Assembly (NCBI GenBank): GCA_947493265.1
Contig: CANLQL010000004.1
Coordinates: forward strand, 682,001 to 746,000
DNA from: an uncultured Litoreibacter sp.
GTDB taxonomy: Bacteria > Pseudomonadota > Alphaproteobacteria > Rhodobacterales > Rhodobacteraceae
Length of the DNA stretch: 64,000 nucleotides
Direction of reading: 5' to 3'
Part shown: one piece after another, positions 48,143 to 56,547 of the stretch
How the letters are laid out: every line of letters begins with the position of its first letter
Position numbering within the stretch: the stretch's first letter is position 1
Notes under the pieces: model-generated
Database searches by the model: none
Told to the model about the DNA's origin: nothing
Seen by the model: the letters and a program-made list of their open reading frames with translations, nothing else
Program-made: the position numbers and the translations under genes

Positions 48143-50314
48143 TCAGTTCACCTCTTTCAGCAGGTTTGAAATGATTTCCCTTGTGCGGGCGCTACGTTCG
48201 ATCCGTGCTGACATTGCCGCCAGTGACGGTTCGCTATCTTCTTTCTCAAAGTCGTCAAGGAGATGCGATGCGGCAGCTTTTCTAGCATTTTCTGCCAAGA
48301 TTAGATCATGATTTCCAGATAACCACGCAAGCTGATTTCGCCGCTCTTCTGGCAAGTTCTCGATCGTGGCTTGGTCCAGAGTTTCCGCACGACCACGCCG
48401 CAACTCAAGCAGGGAGACTAGGTCAAGCCGATCCTCGCCATCATAAGTCCTCAGGGCACGATCCGCCTGGGTGAATTGCTCCTCTTCGATCAGACTTCGA
48501 ATGAGTATCGGGGCAAGCATATCTTGCGTCTCGGTCAATTCGATCAGTCTGCGTGTCAGCGATGGAATGCCAATTTCGTGTAACTTTACCGCTAGATTTC
48601 TGAGCGGATCCGGTCCGACGAAAAGCAAATAATCCGTCTCAAAAAGGCTGATCGTGGCTTCTACGACGGGGAGTTTTTCCTGATGGCGCGCAAGATCAGA
48701 AACAATTTCATTTATGGCAGGTCCTGCGTCTTTTTCGGGAATTTCCGCAACCAACGATAGCGCCTCGGGGAATTGGCCTGCGAAGGAATATGTTCGCAAC
48801 AACTCTTTAGAAAGCGCAGTTGCTACGGGCGTGTTTTCGAGCTGCCTGCGGAAAGCCTCGGCAAGCACGATATCTTGCTGTGTCGCCGTACGCGACCCAT
48901 CGCGCATCGCCCGCAGATACGTCACCATGGCCTCGGGTGCAGTTTCGTCGTTTCGCGCAATTATTTCCTGCAAATCCTCGATTGTTGACGTCGCGCTTAA
49001 GTATACTTCGTTGTCTTGTCTTTGTTGGGCGTTCGAGATAGCGCTGTAGAGGACTTTACCGGTCAGGCTGTTTCCGCGCTGGTTCAGCGCGAGGATCAAT
49101 TTAGGACCTAGCATTTTTTTCAAATGTGCCGGGAAAGACAGAAAAAGCGATGTCAGCGCTTCGGTTTGTGTGTCCTTCAACTCGAACTGGGACGGATAGG
49201 CCAGGATATGCCACATCCCCTGATTTGCGCCGCATTCCAAAGCGTTTTGCGGGACGATTTCCGGTCGGGTGGGCCTTCCGTCCAGAACAGCAGCAATCAG
49301 GTTTGCAATTTCCACATCTCTTGGTGCCAGATCGAAACTGCGTGACGCCTGTACCGCTTCGGCACCGAGCCCAAAGTGGAGGTAAAGACGCACGAGGTCC
49401 CGGGCCGCAGATAGGTTCACTTGGGAAATGTCTTCGACGATTCGACCACGCAGCGCTGCAAGCTGGTCGGTATAGGGAAGGCCGTTGCCCCAAGCTGCAA
49501 TCTTCCAATCTTCGTCGGACGCACAATACTGATCGACTGAACCAGCGTTCGGGTCGGTATCTCCACGGGCAACATCGACGGCTGAACGGATGCGAAAGCG
49601 TTCTTCCGCCCTGCGGGCGACGGGTATATCGATCGGGGTTGCGAAACCTTCTTCCTTTGCCGGCAGTTCGGCCTCAACAATCGGTTCATCTACTGCAACC
49701 GCTTCCGGTTGGCCCAGCGCTGGGCTGGTCCGAAGCAGATCTAATCCGGCCGCGCGGGACAGCCCTTCCAAAAGCTTCTTTTGTGCCGGGTTCAGATCAG
49801 CCGGCGAAGCATCTTGGGCGTCTGCAACGTTTGCAAGGCCGATGGATCTGACCCGTGAAACTGCGTCTTCACTTAGCCTGTTTTCCGTTTGCGGCGGTGT
49901 CTGCAGTTTTCCGTGTGCCATGACAGACCGAACAGCGTCATCCATTGTTACCTGACGGGTTTGAAACGTTCGATCCGCGATATCGATGATGACATACGAT
50001 CCCACATAGGAAGCGGCGAGCGCATCACAATCGCAGGCCAGTTCCAACGTTACTGAACTTTCATCCGTTTTTAGACCCGCCAAACGGGTGCGGGGTATCA
50101 GCTGAAAAACCTCAGACGTGTCAAACCCCTGATCCCAGCCCGGCACGCTGAATCTGTAGCCATCACCGACTTGATCAAACTGCCACAGGTTCGACGCCGG
50201 GAGTGTGATGACCAAGCGACTGAATCCCTCATGCTCTCCAGAACGGATTTTGGCCGCTTGTGCGAAGGCCACCTGGCTGCCCAGCAAAAATAGGAGAAGA
50301 GCCAGCCGTATCAT
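48143..50314 (-). CDS. Large exported protein of unknown function in the stator operon
   Basis: 723 residues. Signal peptide MIRLALLLFLLGSQVAFAQA, then a beta-rich domain (about 22-120: GEHEGFSRLVITLPAS, SVTLELACDCDALAASYVGS) reminiscent of AMIN domains, a variable linker, and a long helical part (about 260-720) that looks like repeated TPR-type helices. The start overlaps the motA stop (ATGA). In rhizobia, motA-linked periplasmic MotC stabilises MotB; the placement and a MotE-like neighbour suggest a similar job, but I see no direct MotC similarity. Confidence 0.8.
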   Translation of the reverse strand: MIRLALLLFLLGSQVAFAQAAKIRSGEHEGFSRLVITLPASNLWQFDQVGDGYRFSVPGWDQGFDTSEVFQLIPRTRLAGLKTDESSVTLELACDCDALAASYVGSYVIIDIADRTFQTRQVTMDDAVRSVMAHGKLQTPPQTENRLSEDAVSRVRSIGLANVADAQDASPADLNPAQKKLLEGLSRAAGLDLLRTSPALGQPEAVAVDEPIVEAELPAKEEGFATPIDIPVARRAEERFRIRSAVDVARGDTDPNAGSVDQYCASDEDWKIAAWGNGLPYTDQLAALRGRIVEDISQVNLSAARDLVRLYLHFGLGAEAVQASRSFDLAPRDVEIANLIAAVLDGRPTRPEIVPQNALECGANQGMWHILAYPSQFELKDTQTEALTSLFLSFPAHLKKMLGPKLILALNQRGNSLTGKVLYSAISNAQQRQDNEVYLSATSTIEDLQEIIARNDETAPEAMVTYLRAMRDGSRTATQQDIVLAEAFRRQLENTPVATALSKELLRTYSFAGQFPEALSLVAEIPEKDAGPAINEIVSDLARHQEKLPVVEATISLFETDYLLFVGPDPLRNLAVKLHEIGIPSLTRRLIELTETQDMLAPILIRSLIEEEQFTQADRALRTYDGEDRLDLVSLLELRRGRAETLDQATIENLPEERRNQLAWLSGNHDLILAENARKAAASHLLDDFEKEDSEPSLAAMSARIERSARTREIISNLLKEVN

Positions 50315-51180
50315 GCGGCCGCTTGCTTGGTATCTTTCAGAGCTTCTTCCAATTCGGAGAAAGAAGGTCTGACATGGCTTGGTGTGTTTTGACGCCCAAC
50401 TTCGATGCAAATATTGACCGAATGATTGTGGAGGTTCGCGACAAGCACTTCCCGAATGAGCCCTTGGAAATGTGCTTCATCATCCGTGACCGATTTTACC
50501 CGCGCCGCGAAGGGGCCGATAAAACCGTAGGCCAGGAACACGCCCAAAAACGTACCGACCAATGCGCCCCCGATCAATTTACCAAGAATTTCAGGGGGTT
50601 GATCAATTGATCCCATTGTCTTGATAACACCCAGAACCGCCGCAACGATACCCAGCGCTGGCAAGCCATCGGCAATGGTTTGCAAAGCATGGCTGGAATG
50701 TTCTGCATGATGCGCGTTCGCTTCGATCCGCTTTCCAAGCACTTCTTCAACCTGATGGGGGTCATCATAGTTCATCGACGCAGACCGCATTGTGTCACAA
50801 ATCAAATTGACGCTTTCCTTGTCGGCAAGAATTTTCGGGTAGCGCGAAAAGACGGCGGAATCCGCGGGCTCTTCTATATGGGGCTCTAGTTCAACCGGAT
50901 TGCGGCGGGCGATCCTGATCAACTCAAAAAGCAGGCACAGAAGATCCTTGTAGTCTTCCGGCTTCCATTTCGGACCCTTGAAAACTTTGGAGACATCTTT
51001 GAGCGTGTGTTTGACGCCCGCGACGTCGTTGGCAATCAGAAATGCGCCAACCGCCGCACCAATGATCATTGTCATCTCAAAAGGTAGCGATTTCAAGATG
51101 ATGCCCATCTTGCCGCCAGCGGCTAGATAGCCCCCAAAGACCATAACAAACACAACAATGATACCGACGATGCCTATCAT
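50311..51180 (-). CDS. motA: Flagellar stator protein MotA
   Basis: 289 residues and four membrane helices. IIGIVGIIVVFVMVFGGYLAAGGKMG at the start (by its elements), PLVGTFLG-type GALVGTFLGVFLAYGFIGP near the end, and the cytoplasmic loop with Arg/Glu residues that meet FliG. With MotB forms the proton-driven stator. It is 33 bp after the MotE-like gene. Confidence 0.96.
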   Translation of the reverse strand: MIGIVGIIVVFVMVFGGYLAAGGKMGIILKSLPFEMTMIIGAAVGAFLIANDVAGVKHTLKDVSKVFKGPKWKPEDYKDLLCLLFELIRIARRNPVELEPHIEEPADSAVFSRYPKILADKESVNLICDTMRSASMNYDDPHQVEEVLGKRIEANAHHAEHSSHALQTIADGLPALGIVAAVLGVIKTMGSIDQPPEILGKLIGGALVGTFLGVFLAYGFIGPFAARVKSVTDDEAHFQGLIREVLVANLHNHSVNICIEVGRQNTPSHVRPSFSELEEALKDTKQAAA

Positions 51181-51213
51181 GAAACTGCTTCCTTAAACCT
51201 CAGAATTGGGATG

Positions 51214-51795
51214 TTAGCGGGTCGGCGCATTGGCGTTTCGGCCTGCAAGAACAACGCTGATCGCGTAGGCAAGCTCGGAGGGGAGTTCGGACATAATGTT
51301 TGCAGCCGCGTCGGAATTCATCTGCGCCAAAAACCCTGCGGCAAAATCCGGATCCATCTGCTCAAAAACAGCTGCGGCCATCTTTGGTTTCATGGATTGG
51401 TAAACGGCGGTTAACCGATCAACGTCTTGCGCCGCAGCCCCATCGACTTGATTAATGGTTGCTTTCAAGCGTTCCTCGGCATCAATCAGCGACTTGAGAT
51501 CGCGATCCAGAGACTTGCGCGCAATATCAAGCGCTTGCTCCCGGTCAAGCAGTGCCATTTCCTTGCGGTCCAAATCGATAGTCCGCTTCTCAATCATATC
51601 CAGCATCTTCGCGAAGTTTTCAGGGTATTTCGGCGCGTCGCCGGACAGGTCATCCGGCTTGCTTTCCAGAATTGTTGTCTCTTTCGCGACGGCATAGCCG
51701 ACCATTCCCAGCCGAAGCATGCCTGAAGCGATCAGCATCATCACAACGATGCCCAGAACGCCCCGCAAACCAAATGTAGACATTATACGCTTCAT
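51214..51795 (-). CDS. MotE-like periplasmic protein
   Basis: 193 residues. One N-terminal membrane/signal helix, a coiled coil (about 70-120: EKRTIDLDRKEMALLDREQ) and a C-terminal MgtE-N-like domain (PKMAAAVFEQMDPDFAAGFLAQMNSDAAANIMSEL). This architecture matches MotE of Sinorhizobium, a periplasmic chaperone for MotC. It is upstream of motA and overlaps the DUF6468-like gene by 4 bp. Confidence 0.8.
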   Translation of the reverse strand: MKRIMSTFGLRGVLGIVVMMLIASGMLRLGMVGYAVAKETTILESKPDDLSGDAPKYPENFAKMLDMIEKRTIDLDRKEMALLDREQALDIARKSLDRDLKSLIDAEERLKATINQVDGAAAQDVDRLTAVYQSMKPKMAAAVFEQMDPDFAAGFLAQMNSDAAANIMSELPSELAYAISVVLAGRNANAPTR

Positions 51796-52208
51796 GCTTC
51801 CGCCTCCGTCCGGTCTGCGGTGTGGCGCATGAATACAGAAACTTCAGCGCTTTCAGGGTCCGGCAGTTTTGAAACGACGCTGCTTTCATCCAGACGAAGG
51901 GGTGGTGGGGATGCAGGCGCATCGTAAGGGATGTCGTCCAACGCCGCGACAAGCAGTTCCAGCCGCTCGGCGGCAGTTTCTGCTTTCAAGGTCTGTTCAT
52001 CCAAGGCCGCAGTCGATGCCGTTGCCGCGGATTGGGCGGCCCCTAATACAGAAGTCATTTCGTCGACCTGCTTGGACAGAACAGCGATCGCGCCGCCAAG
52101 GTCTTGATCCAAACGTGTCAATCGGGTCAACCGGCGCGATAGGATCATGCAGTAGAACGCTGCAGCCAATGCGCCAGCGCCCAGGAATATGTCAGCCAAG
52201 TAGGTCAT
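51792..52208 (-). CDS. Membrane-anchored coiled-coil protein (DUF6468-like)
   Basis: 138 residues. An N-terminal membrane helix (ADIFLGAGALAAAFYCMIL) is followed by RRLTRLTRLDQDLGGAIAVL, a helical heptad region (to about 90) and a Pro-rich segment (YDAPASPPPLRL). The pattern fits DUF6468, a family that includes Caulobacter PflI, needed for flagellar positioning. The link to PflI is from memory. Follows fliL on the same strand. Confidence 0.65.
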   Translation of the reverse strand: MTYLADIFLGAGALAAAFYCMILSRRLTRLTRLDQDLGGAIAVLSKQVDEMTSVLGAAQSAATASTAALDEQTLKAETAAERLELLVAALDDIPYDAPASPPPLRLDESSVVSKLPDPESAEVSVFMRHTADRTEAEA

Positions 52209-52218
52209 GTGTTGCCTC

Positions 52219-52698
52219 TCATGTGAACACGAATTCTGTGATCAAGAGGTCGCGCACATGCCCCTTGCCGGTGACAAGTTGAACGCGACGCAGCATCTGC
52301 GCGCGCAATCGAATAAGGGCGGCTGGATCCTCCAATTCGGCCAATTCCACAGCGCGGAGATACCCGTTTAGGACGTCCAGAATGCGGGGCATCGCATTGA
52401 TGACAGCGTCAGATTTTTCTGGATCAACTTCGAGTTGTGCATTGAACCGCAAGTGATTCCGCGCCCCTCTGCCAAGTGAAATCACCATTGGGTCAATGGG
52501 CACAAAGCTGGGCTGGGCCTCTGTAATTTCTGGCTTTTTGACGACTTGTTCGGGCCCGCCGGTGCCGGGAATCATGCCCGAATACGCAGCAAAAAAGCCT
52601 CCTCCCCCCAATACCAAGGACAGAACCAGGCCAATCAATAGCCCTTTCTTGCCACCTTTTTTTGGGGCGTCTTCAGGTTCTGTGGTTTCGTCACTCAT
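52219..52698 (-). CDS. fliL: Flagellar basal body protein FliL (second copy)
   Basis: 159 residues. A cytoplasmic Lys-rich start (EDAPKKGGKKG), one membrane helix (LLIGLVLSLVLGGGGFFAAY), and a periplasmic stomatin-like domain with FVPIDPMVISLG and the C-terminal GHVRDLLITEFVFT. Associates with the stator and supports torque. Divergent from fliF across a 124-bp promoter region. Confidence 0.92.
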   Translation of the reverse strand: MSDETTEPEDAPKKGGKKGLLIGLVLSLVLGGGGFFAAYSGMIPGTGGPEQVVKKPEITEAQPSFVPIDPMVISLGRGARNHLRFNAQLEVDPEKSDAVINAMPRILDVLNGYLRAVELAELEDPAALIRLRAQMLRRVQLVTGKGHVRDLLITEFVFT

Positions 52699-52745
52699 CC
52701 GAATCTCTCTCGAAGTTCACTTTTTGTGCTATAGCCTGCTTTCGA

Positions 52746-52760
52746 CTAACCGATTGTTAA
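52746..52760 (+). promoter_or_regulatory. CtrA-box candidate between fliL and fliF
   Basis: CTAA-CCGATTG-TTAA has the exact 4-7-4 layout of the CtrA box TTAA-N7-TTAA with one mismatch. It lies 62 bp before the fliF GTG and 47 bp before the fliL ATG, so it could act on both. CtrA controls flagellar genes in several Rhodobacteraceae. Confidence 0.45.
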
Positions 52761-52822
52761 GGCTGATACCTCTAAGTGGAGAAAGTGAGTCAGAAGGCTC
52801 GCTCTAACACTGAGGGAATGAC

Positions 52823-54460
52823 GTGCAGCAACTTACTGGTTTGTGGATTGCGCTGGATTGGCAAAAGCGCATTTTCGTCCTCGCAGCGACATTCGCTGTT
52901 ATCGTTGGCGTCGCGATGATGTCGCGCGTTGCAACACAGCCCAGCATGTCATTGCTCTATAGCGGGCTAACCCCTGAAGCCGCGGGGGAGGTTGTCGCCG
53001 CTCTTGATGCCCAGTCCGCGAATTACGAAGTGCGCGGAAACGCGATTTACGTCGAAAGCACCACCCGCGACAGGGTTCGTCTGACCTTAGCTGGCGAAGG
53101 GTTGCCCAAAAACAGCGGTCAGGGCTACGAGCTTCTCGACACGCTCACCGGCTTTGGCACCACGTCGCAAATGTTCGACGCCGCCTACCTGCGCGCGAAA
53201 GAGGGGGAGTTGGCGAGAACGATCCTGGCCAACCCGCAGGTGAAATCTGCGCGGGTCCATATCGCAAAAGCGGAACGCATGAATTTCCGCCAGGAACAGC
53301 GTGCAAAAGCATCCGTTTCGGTTCGGGGCGCGGGTGGACGTGTTCCCAGCGAAACAGCGAATGCTATCCGTTACCTTGTCGGATCTGCTGTTGCTGGTTT
53401 GGCCCCCGCGGATGTGTCGGTCATCGATGCAGATCAGGGCCTGGTTCTGAGCGACGAGTTTGAACAGTTCCCCGGCAATGCGGGGCAAGATCGTGCCGCA
53501 TTATTGAAAGGCAATGTGGAGCGTTTGATCCAAGCCCGCACGGGTGTTGGCAATTCTGTCGTGGAGGTGAATGTCGAGCTTCTAAGCGATGAGGAAATGA
53601 TAACCGAGCGCCAGATCGATCCTGATAGCCGTGTGGTGATTAGCACGGAAACGCAGGAAACCACGAATAGCTCAAATAACCAGAATTCAGCGCCCGTAAC
53701 CGTGGCCAGCAACCTTCCAACCGGAGAGGCTGGCGGCGATGGCCAAAGCTCGTCGCAAGGGGCGGATACGCGCGAAGTCATTAACTATGAAGTGTCAGAG
53801 AAAACACGTGAACTCAGACGTACACCCGGTGGGATTAAGAAAATCTCTGTTGCAGTACTGGTCGGCGGGCTTGTTACAGAAGATGAAAACGGCGCGGAAA
53901 CGGTGCAGGACCGCAGCGAAGACGAACTCGCAACCTTGGAAGAGCTTGTGAAATCCGCGATCGGCTATGATGAGGCGCGCGGCGACAGTGTCACAATCCG
54001 CACGATGGCACTTCAGACCCCGGATATTTTGCCAGAAGAAAGTGCCGGCGGGTTTGGAATGCCTATTTGGCTTGATGTCATGTCGGTGATCCAGCTGGTC
54101 GTAACCTCCGCAGTTGTGCTGGTCCTGGCATTGATGGTCGTGCGGCCAATCCTGCTTTCCGCCAAGACGGCCGAAGCCGCACCAACCCCGCTACCCGCGC
54201 CCGACAGCGCTGACGGGGCCGCCGGTGCTCTGGAGGCCCCGCAGTCCGAAGCGCTGACAGGTGAAATTGACACCAGCGAGGCGGGCGCAGCTGTTGGGGA
54301 CCTGCCAGCAGTCAATACATCAATCCCCGGACCTAGCCTGGACCAGCCAGGCGGGTCAGATGACCCCGTTGCACGGCTGAAGTCGCTCATCGAGGAACGG
54401 CAGGAAGAAACCGTTGAGGTCTTGAAAGACTGGCTCGAAACTCCGGAAGAGGCGACCTGA
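52823..54460 (+). CDS. fliF: Flagellar MS-ring protein FliF
   Basis: 545 residues from a GTG with GAGGGA. First membrane helix near 15-33, the YscJ/FliF domain (LYSGLTPEAAGEVVAALDAQ), the FliF-C region (DREVINYEVSEKTRELRRTPGGIKKISVAVLV by elements), the second membrane helix near 420-440 and a cytoplasmic tail (VARLKSLIEERQEETVEVLK) that in other bacteria binds FliG. Starts the fliF-fliH-fliN-fliP run. Confidence 0.96.
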   Translation: MQQLTGLWIALDWQKRIFVLAATFAVIVGVAMMSRVATQPSMSLLYSGLTPEAAGEVVAALDAQSANYEVRGNAIYVESTTRDRVRLTLAGEGLPKNSGQGYELLDTLTGFGTTSQMFDAAYLRAKEGELARTILANPQVKSARVHIAKAERMNFRQEQRAKASVSVRGAGGRVPSETANAIRYLVGSAVAGLAPADVSVIDADQGLVLSDEFEQFPGNAGQDRAALLKGNVERLIQARTGVGNSVVEVNVELLSDEEMITERQIDPDSRVVISTETQETTNSSNNQNSAPVTVASNLPTGEAGGDGQSSSQGADTREVINYEVSEKTRELRRTPGGIKKISVAVLVGGLVTEDENGAETVQDRSEDELATLEELVKSAIGYDEARGDSVTIRTMALQTPDILPEESAGGFGMPIWLDVMSVIQLVVTSAVVLVLALMVVRPILLSAKTAEAAPTPLPAPDSADGAAGALEAPQSEALTGEIDTSEAGAAVGDLPAVNTSIPGPSLDQPGGSDDPVARLKSLIEERQEETVEVLKDWLETPEEAT

Positions 54461-54462
54461 AA

Positions 54463-55062
54463 ATGGGATCGATGATATTCGAGGATTTCGGGGCGACAAT
54501 TCCCGCCACCACCGATCCGCAAACAGAAGACAGCTTGGTCAAACTGAAGCGTGCCGCCTTCGATGAAGGGTATTCGCAGGGTTGGAATGACGCTATCGCG
54601 TCATCTGAATCCGAAAACCGCAAGGCGCAAACTGACATCGCGATTGCGCTGCAAGAAACCAGCTTTTCTTACGTTGAAGCGCGTATGCATGTGCTCAAAT
54701 CCGTGCAGCCGCTTCTTAAGGCGATTGTCTCTGTGGTTTTGCCCGAAATGGCAAATGCCTCCTTGTCGGGACGAATTTCAGAAGAGCTCTATAAGCTCAC
54801 GGCATCTCTTGAAGATCCGATAGAACTGATTTGCTCTGAACAGGACCACGAAGAGATCAAGTCCATCGTGACAACCAGCGCGAGCTTTCCGGTCGTCGTG
54901 AAAGCCGAACCGAGCTTCGCACAAAACCAGGTGATCATGAAATTCAAGAACGGCAATGCCGAATTGGATCTGGAAGAAACATTCAAAACAGTTTCAGCCC
55001 TGATCAGCGATTTCTATGACACGCTAAAAATTGAGGACGGCAAACATGTCAGAACTGGATGA
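54463..55062 (+). CDS. fliH: FliH-like export ATPase regulator
   Basis: 199 residues. The AAFDEGYSQGWNDAIASSES stretch resembles the FliH G-x3-G-type segment, and the C-terminal half (VVVKAEPSFAQNQVIMKFKN, ELDLEETFKTVSALI) fits the FliH/V-ATPase E-like domain. It would hold FliI at the C ring. ATG 54463 is used; ATG 54472 is possible. Overlaps fliN by 17 bp. Confidence 0.8.
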   Translation: MGSMIFEDFGATIPATTDPQTEDSLVKLKRAAFDEGYSQGWNDAIASSESENRKAQTDIAIALQETSFSYVEARMHVLKSVQPLLKAIVSVVLPEMANASLSGRISEELYKLTASLEDPIELICSEQDHEEIKSIVTTSASFPVVVKAEPSFAQNQVIMKFKNGNAELDLEETFKTVSALISDFYDTLKIEDGKHVRTG

Positions 55063-55327
55063 CGCTCTTTCCGGGGAATTGCTGAAAAACGTCAATATGG
55101 AAGTCCATGTTGCTGTTGGACGCGCCTTTCCTACCGTTGAAACTCTCCTCAACTTGGGTCCCGAAAGCATTCTGACCCTTGAGCAAACAATCACAGATCC
55201 GGTGGAGGTTTTCATCGGCGACAAATTGATTGCCCGCGGTCACCTCGAAGAGGTCGAAAACGATCCTTCCGGTAGGCTCGCTGTCCGGATCACCGCTATC
55301 GGTGATCCAGCGGCGACCCTGAAATGA
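55046..55327 (+). CDS. fliN: Flagellar motor switch protein FliN
   Basis: 93 residues, the SpoA domain only: VNMEVHVAVGRAFPTVETLL, LEQTITDPVEVFIGDKLIARGHL and VRITAIGD. GAGGACGG precedes ATG 55046; an in-frame codon at 55031 is inside fliH. Part of the C ring; its FliM partner is not in this window. Confidence 0.93.
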   Translation: MSELDDALSGELLKNVNMEVHVAVGRAFPTVETLLNLGPESILTLEQTITDPVEVFIGDKLIARGHLEEVENDPSGRLAVRITAIGDPAATLK

Positions 55328-56061
55328 TCAACCGCAATACTCTGGGGTTTGCGGTAGCCATAGCATGTCTGTGGTTTCCCACACTGGCGTTCGCGCAGGA
55401 GTTTTCCTTGGATCTGGGCGGGGCTGACGGAAGTCTAAGCGCGCGCGCCCTCCAATTGATCGCACTTATTACGGTCCTCAGCTTAGCTCCTGGCTTGGCG
55501 ATCATGATTACGTGCTTTCCGTTCGTCGTGACCGTTCTTTCGATCTTGCGACAGGCGATAGGTCTACAGCAGGCACCGCCAAATATGCTGATCATCAGCC
55601 TTGCGCTTTTTCTCACCTACTTTGTGATGGAGCCCGTTTTCATCAAGTCATGGGAAGATGGTCTAAGGCCCCTATCAGAAGGCGCTTTGACGATTGAGGA
55701 AGCCTTTCCTCTGACCCTTGCCCCGTTTCGCGTTTTCATGGCCGCGCGCCTCGACCTCAGTACGTTTTCCGCGCTATTGCAACTTCGCCCGATTCCGCCT
55801 GATATCTCTCCGGATCAGGCACCGCTTTCTTTGCTGATCCCATCCTTCATGCTCAGCGAAATCGAACGCGCCTTTCAAATCGGATTTTTGATCTTTCTTC
55901 CGTTCTTGATCATCGATCTGGTCGTGGCCGCAGTGTTGATGTCGATGGGGATGATGATGGTGCCACCGGCCGTTGTGGCGCTGCCGTTCAAACTTGCATT
56001 TTTCGCAGTGGCGGACGGATGGAGCTTGATCGCCAACGCGCTTGTTCGGAGTTACTTTTGA
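55324..56061 (+). CDS. fliP: Flagellar export gate protein FliP
   Basis: 245 residues with a signal peptide (TLAFAQE). FliP motifs: ITCFPFVVTVLSILRQAIGL, PPNMLIISLALFLTYFVMEP, LIPSFMLSEIERAFQIGF and VLMSMGMMMVPPAVVALPFK. Core of the export gate with FliQ and FliR. No fliO was seen before it. Overlaps fliN by 4 bp. Confidence 0.96.
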   Translation: MINRNTLGFAVAIACLWFPTLAFAQEFSLDLGGADGSLSARALQLIALITVLSLAPGLAIMITCFPFVVTVLSILRQAIGLQQAPPNMLIISLALFLTYFVMEPVFIKSWEDGLRPLSEGALTIEEAFPLTLAPFRVFMAARLDLSTFSALLQLRPIPPDISPDQAPLSLLIPSFMLSEIERAFQIGFLIFLPFLIIDLVVAAVLMSMGMMMVPPAVVALPFKLAFFAVADGWSLIANALVRSYF

Positions 56062-56543
56062 TGCCCCAATTCTCAGACAATAACCAACTACAGAGTGACA
56101 AATCACCGGGAGAAAAGACCAACAAAGCACATATGCTCGTTGCTATGCTCGGCCATGAATTCACAAAGTCAGCGGATCACCCATTTTTTGCAAAGCTCAG
56201 CTCCATCGTTGCGGCACCTGATCCAGAAAGCACGCCGGTACCAAAAGGAGCTTTGGACAGGCTTCTTGCGGCGCTTCCAGCCGGGTCGGAAAGTGCCAAA
56301 AGCTCTGCGCTAACAGAACAATTGTCCTCAAATTCAAATGAGGCCGATCGCGCAAAGCAACGGATGTCGACAACCTTGAAAAACTTGGGGGACCAGCACC
56401 CGGCCGTGATTGCGCACTACCTTGTTAACAACGCACCCTCTGTCCGAATGGAGGTCATCAGTTCCCTGGAAGGATCTACAGCTCGGCAGGCAGCGGTTTA
56501 CTTCACGCGCTTTTTGTCTCGCCTGGAAGCAAAGGGCAGTTAG
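56061..56543 (+). CDS. Uncharacterised flagellar protein with a stretch like the FliG middle domain
   Basis: 160 residues from an ATG in a TGATG junction with fliP. The first 100 residues are variable and polar. Residues 107-152 (LKNLGDQHPAVIAHYLVNNA, MEVISSLEGSTARQAAVYFT) resemble the EHPQ helix region of FliG middle domains (L-x-x-E-H-P-Q-x-I-A-x-x-L). There is no FliG C-terminal torque helix. It could be a short FliM- or FliN-binding factor. The similarity is by eye and short. Converges with flgI (4 bp). Confidence 0.7.
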   Translation: MPQFSDNNQLQSDKSPGEKTNKAHMLVAMLGHEFTKSADHPFFAKLSSIVAAPDPESTPVPKGALDRLLAALPAGSESAKSSALTEQLSSNSNEADRAKQRMSTTLKNLGDQHPAVIAHYLVNNAPSVRMEVISSLEGSTARQAAVYFTRFLSRLEAKGS

Positions 56544-56547
56544 CCTT

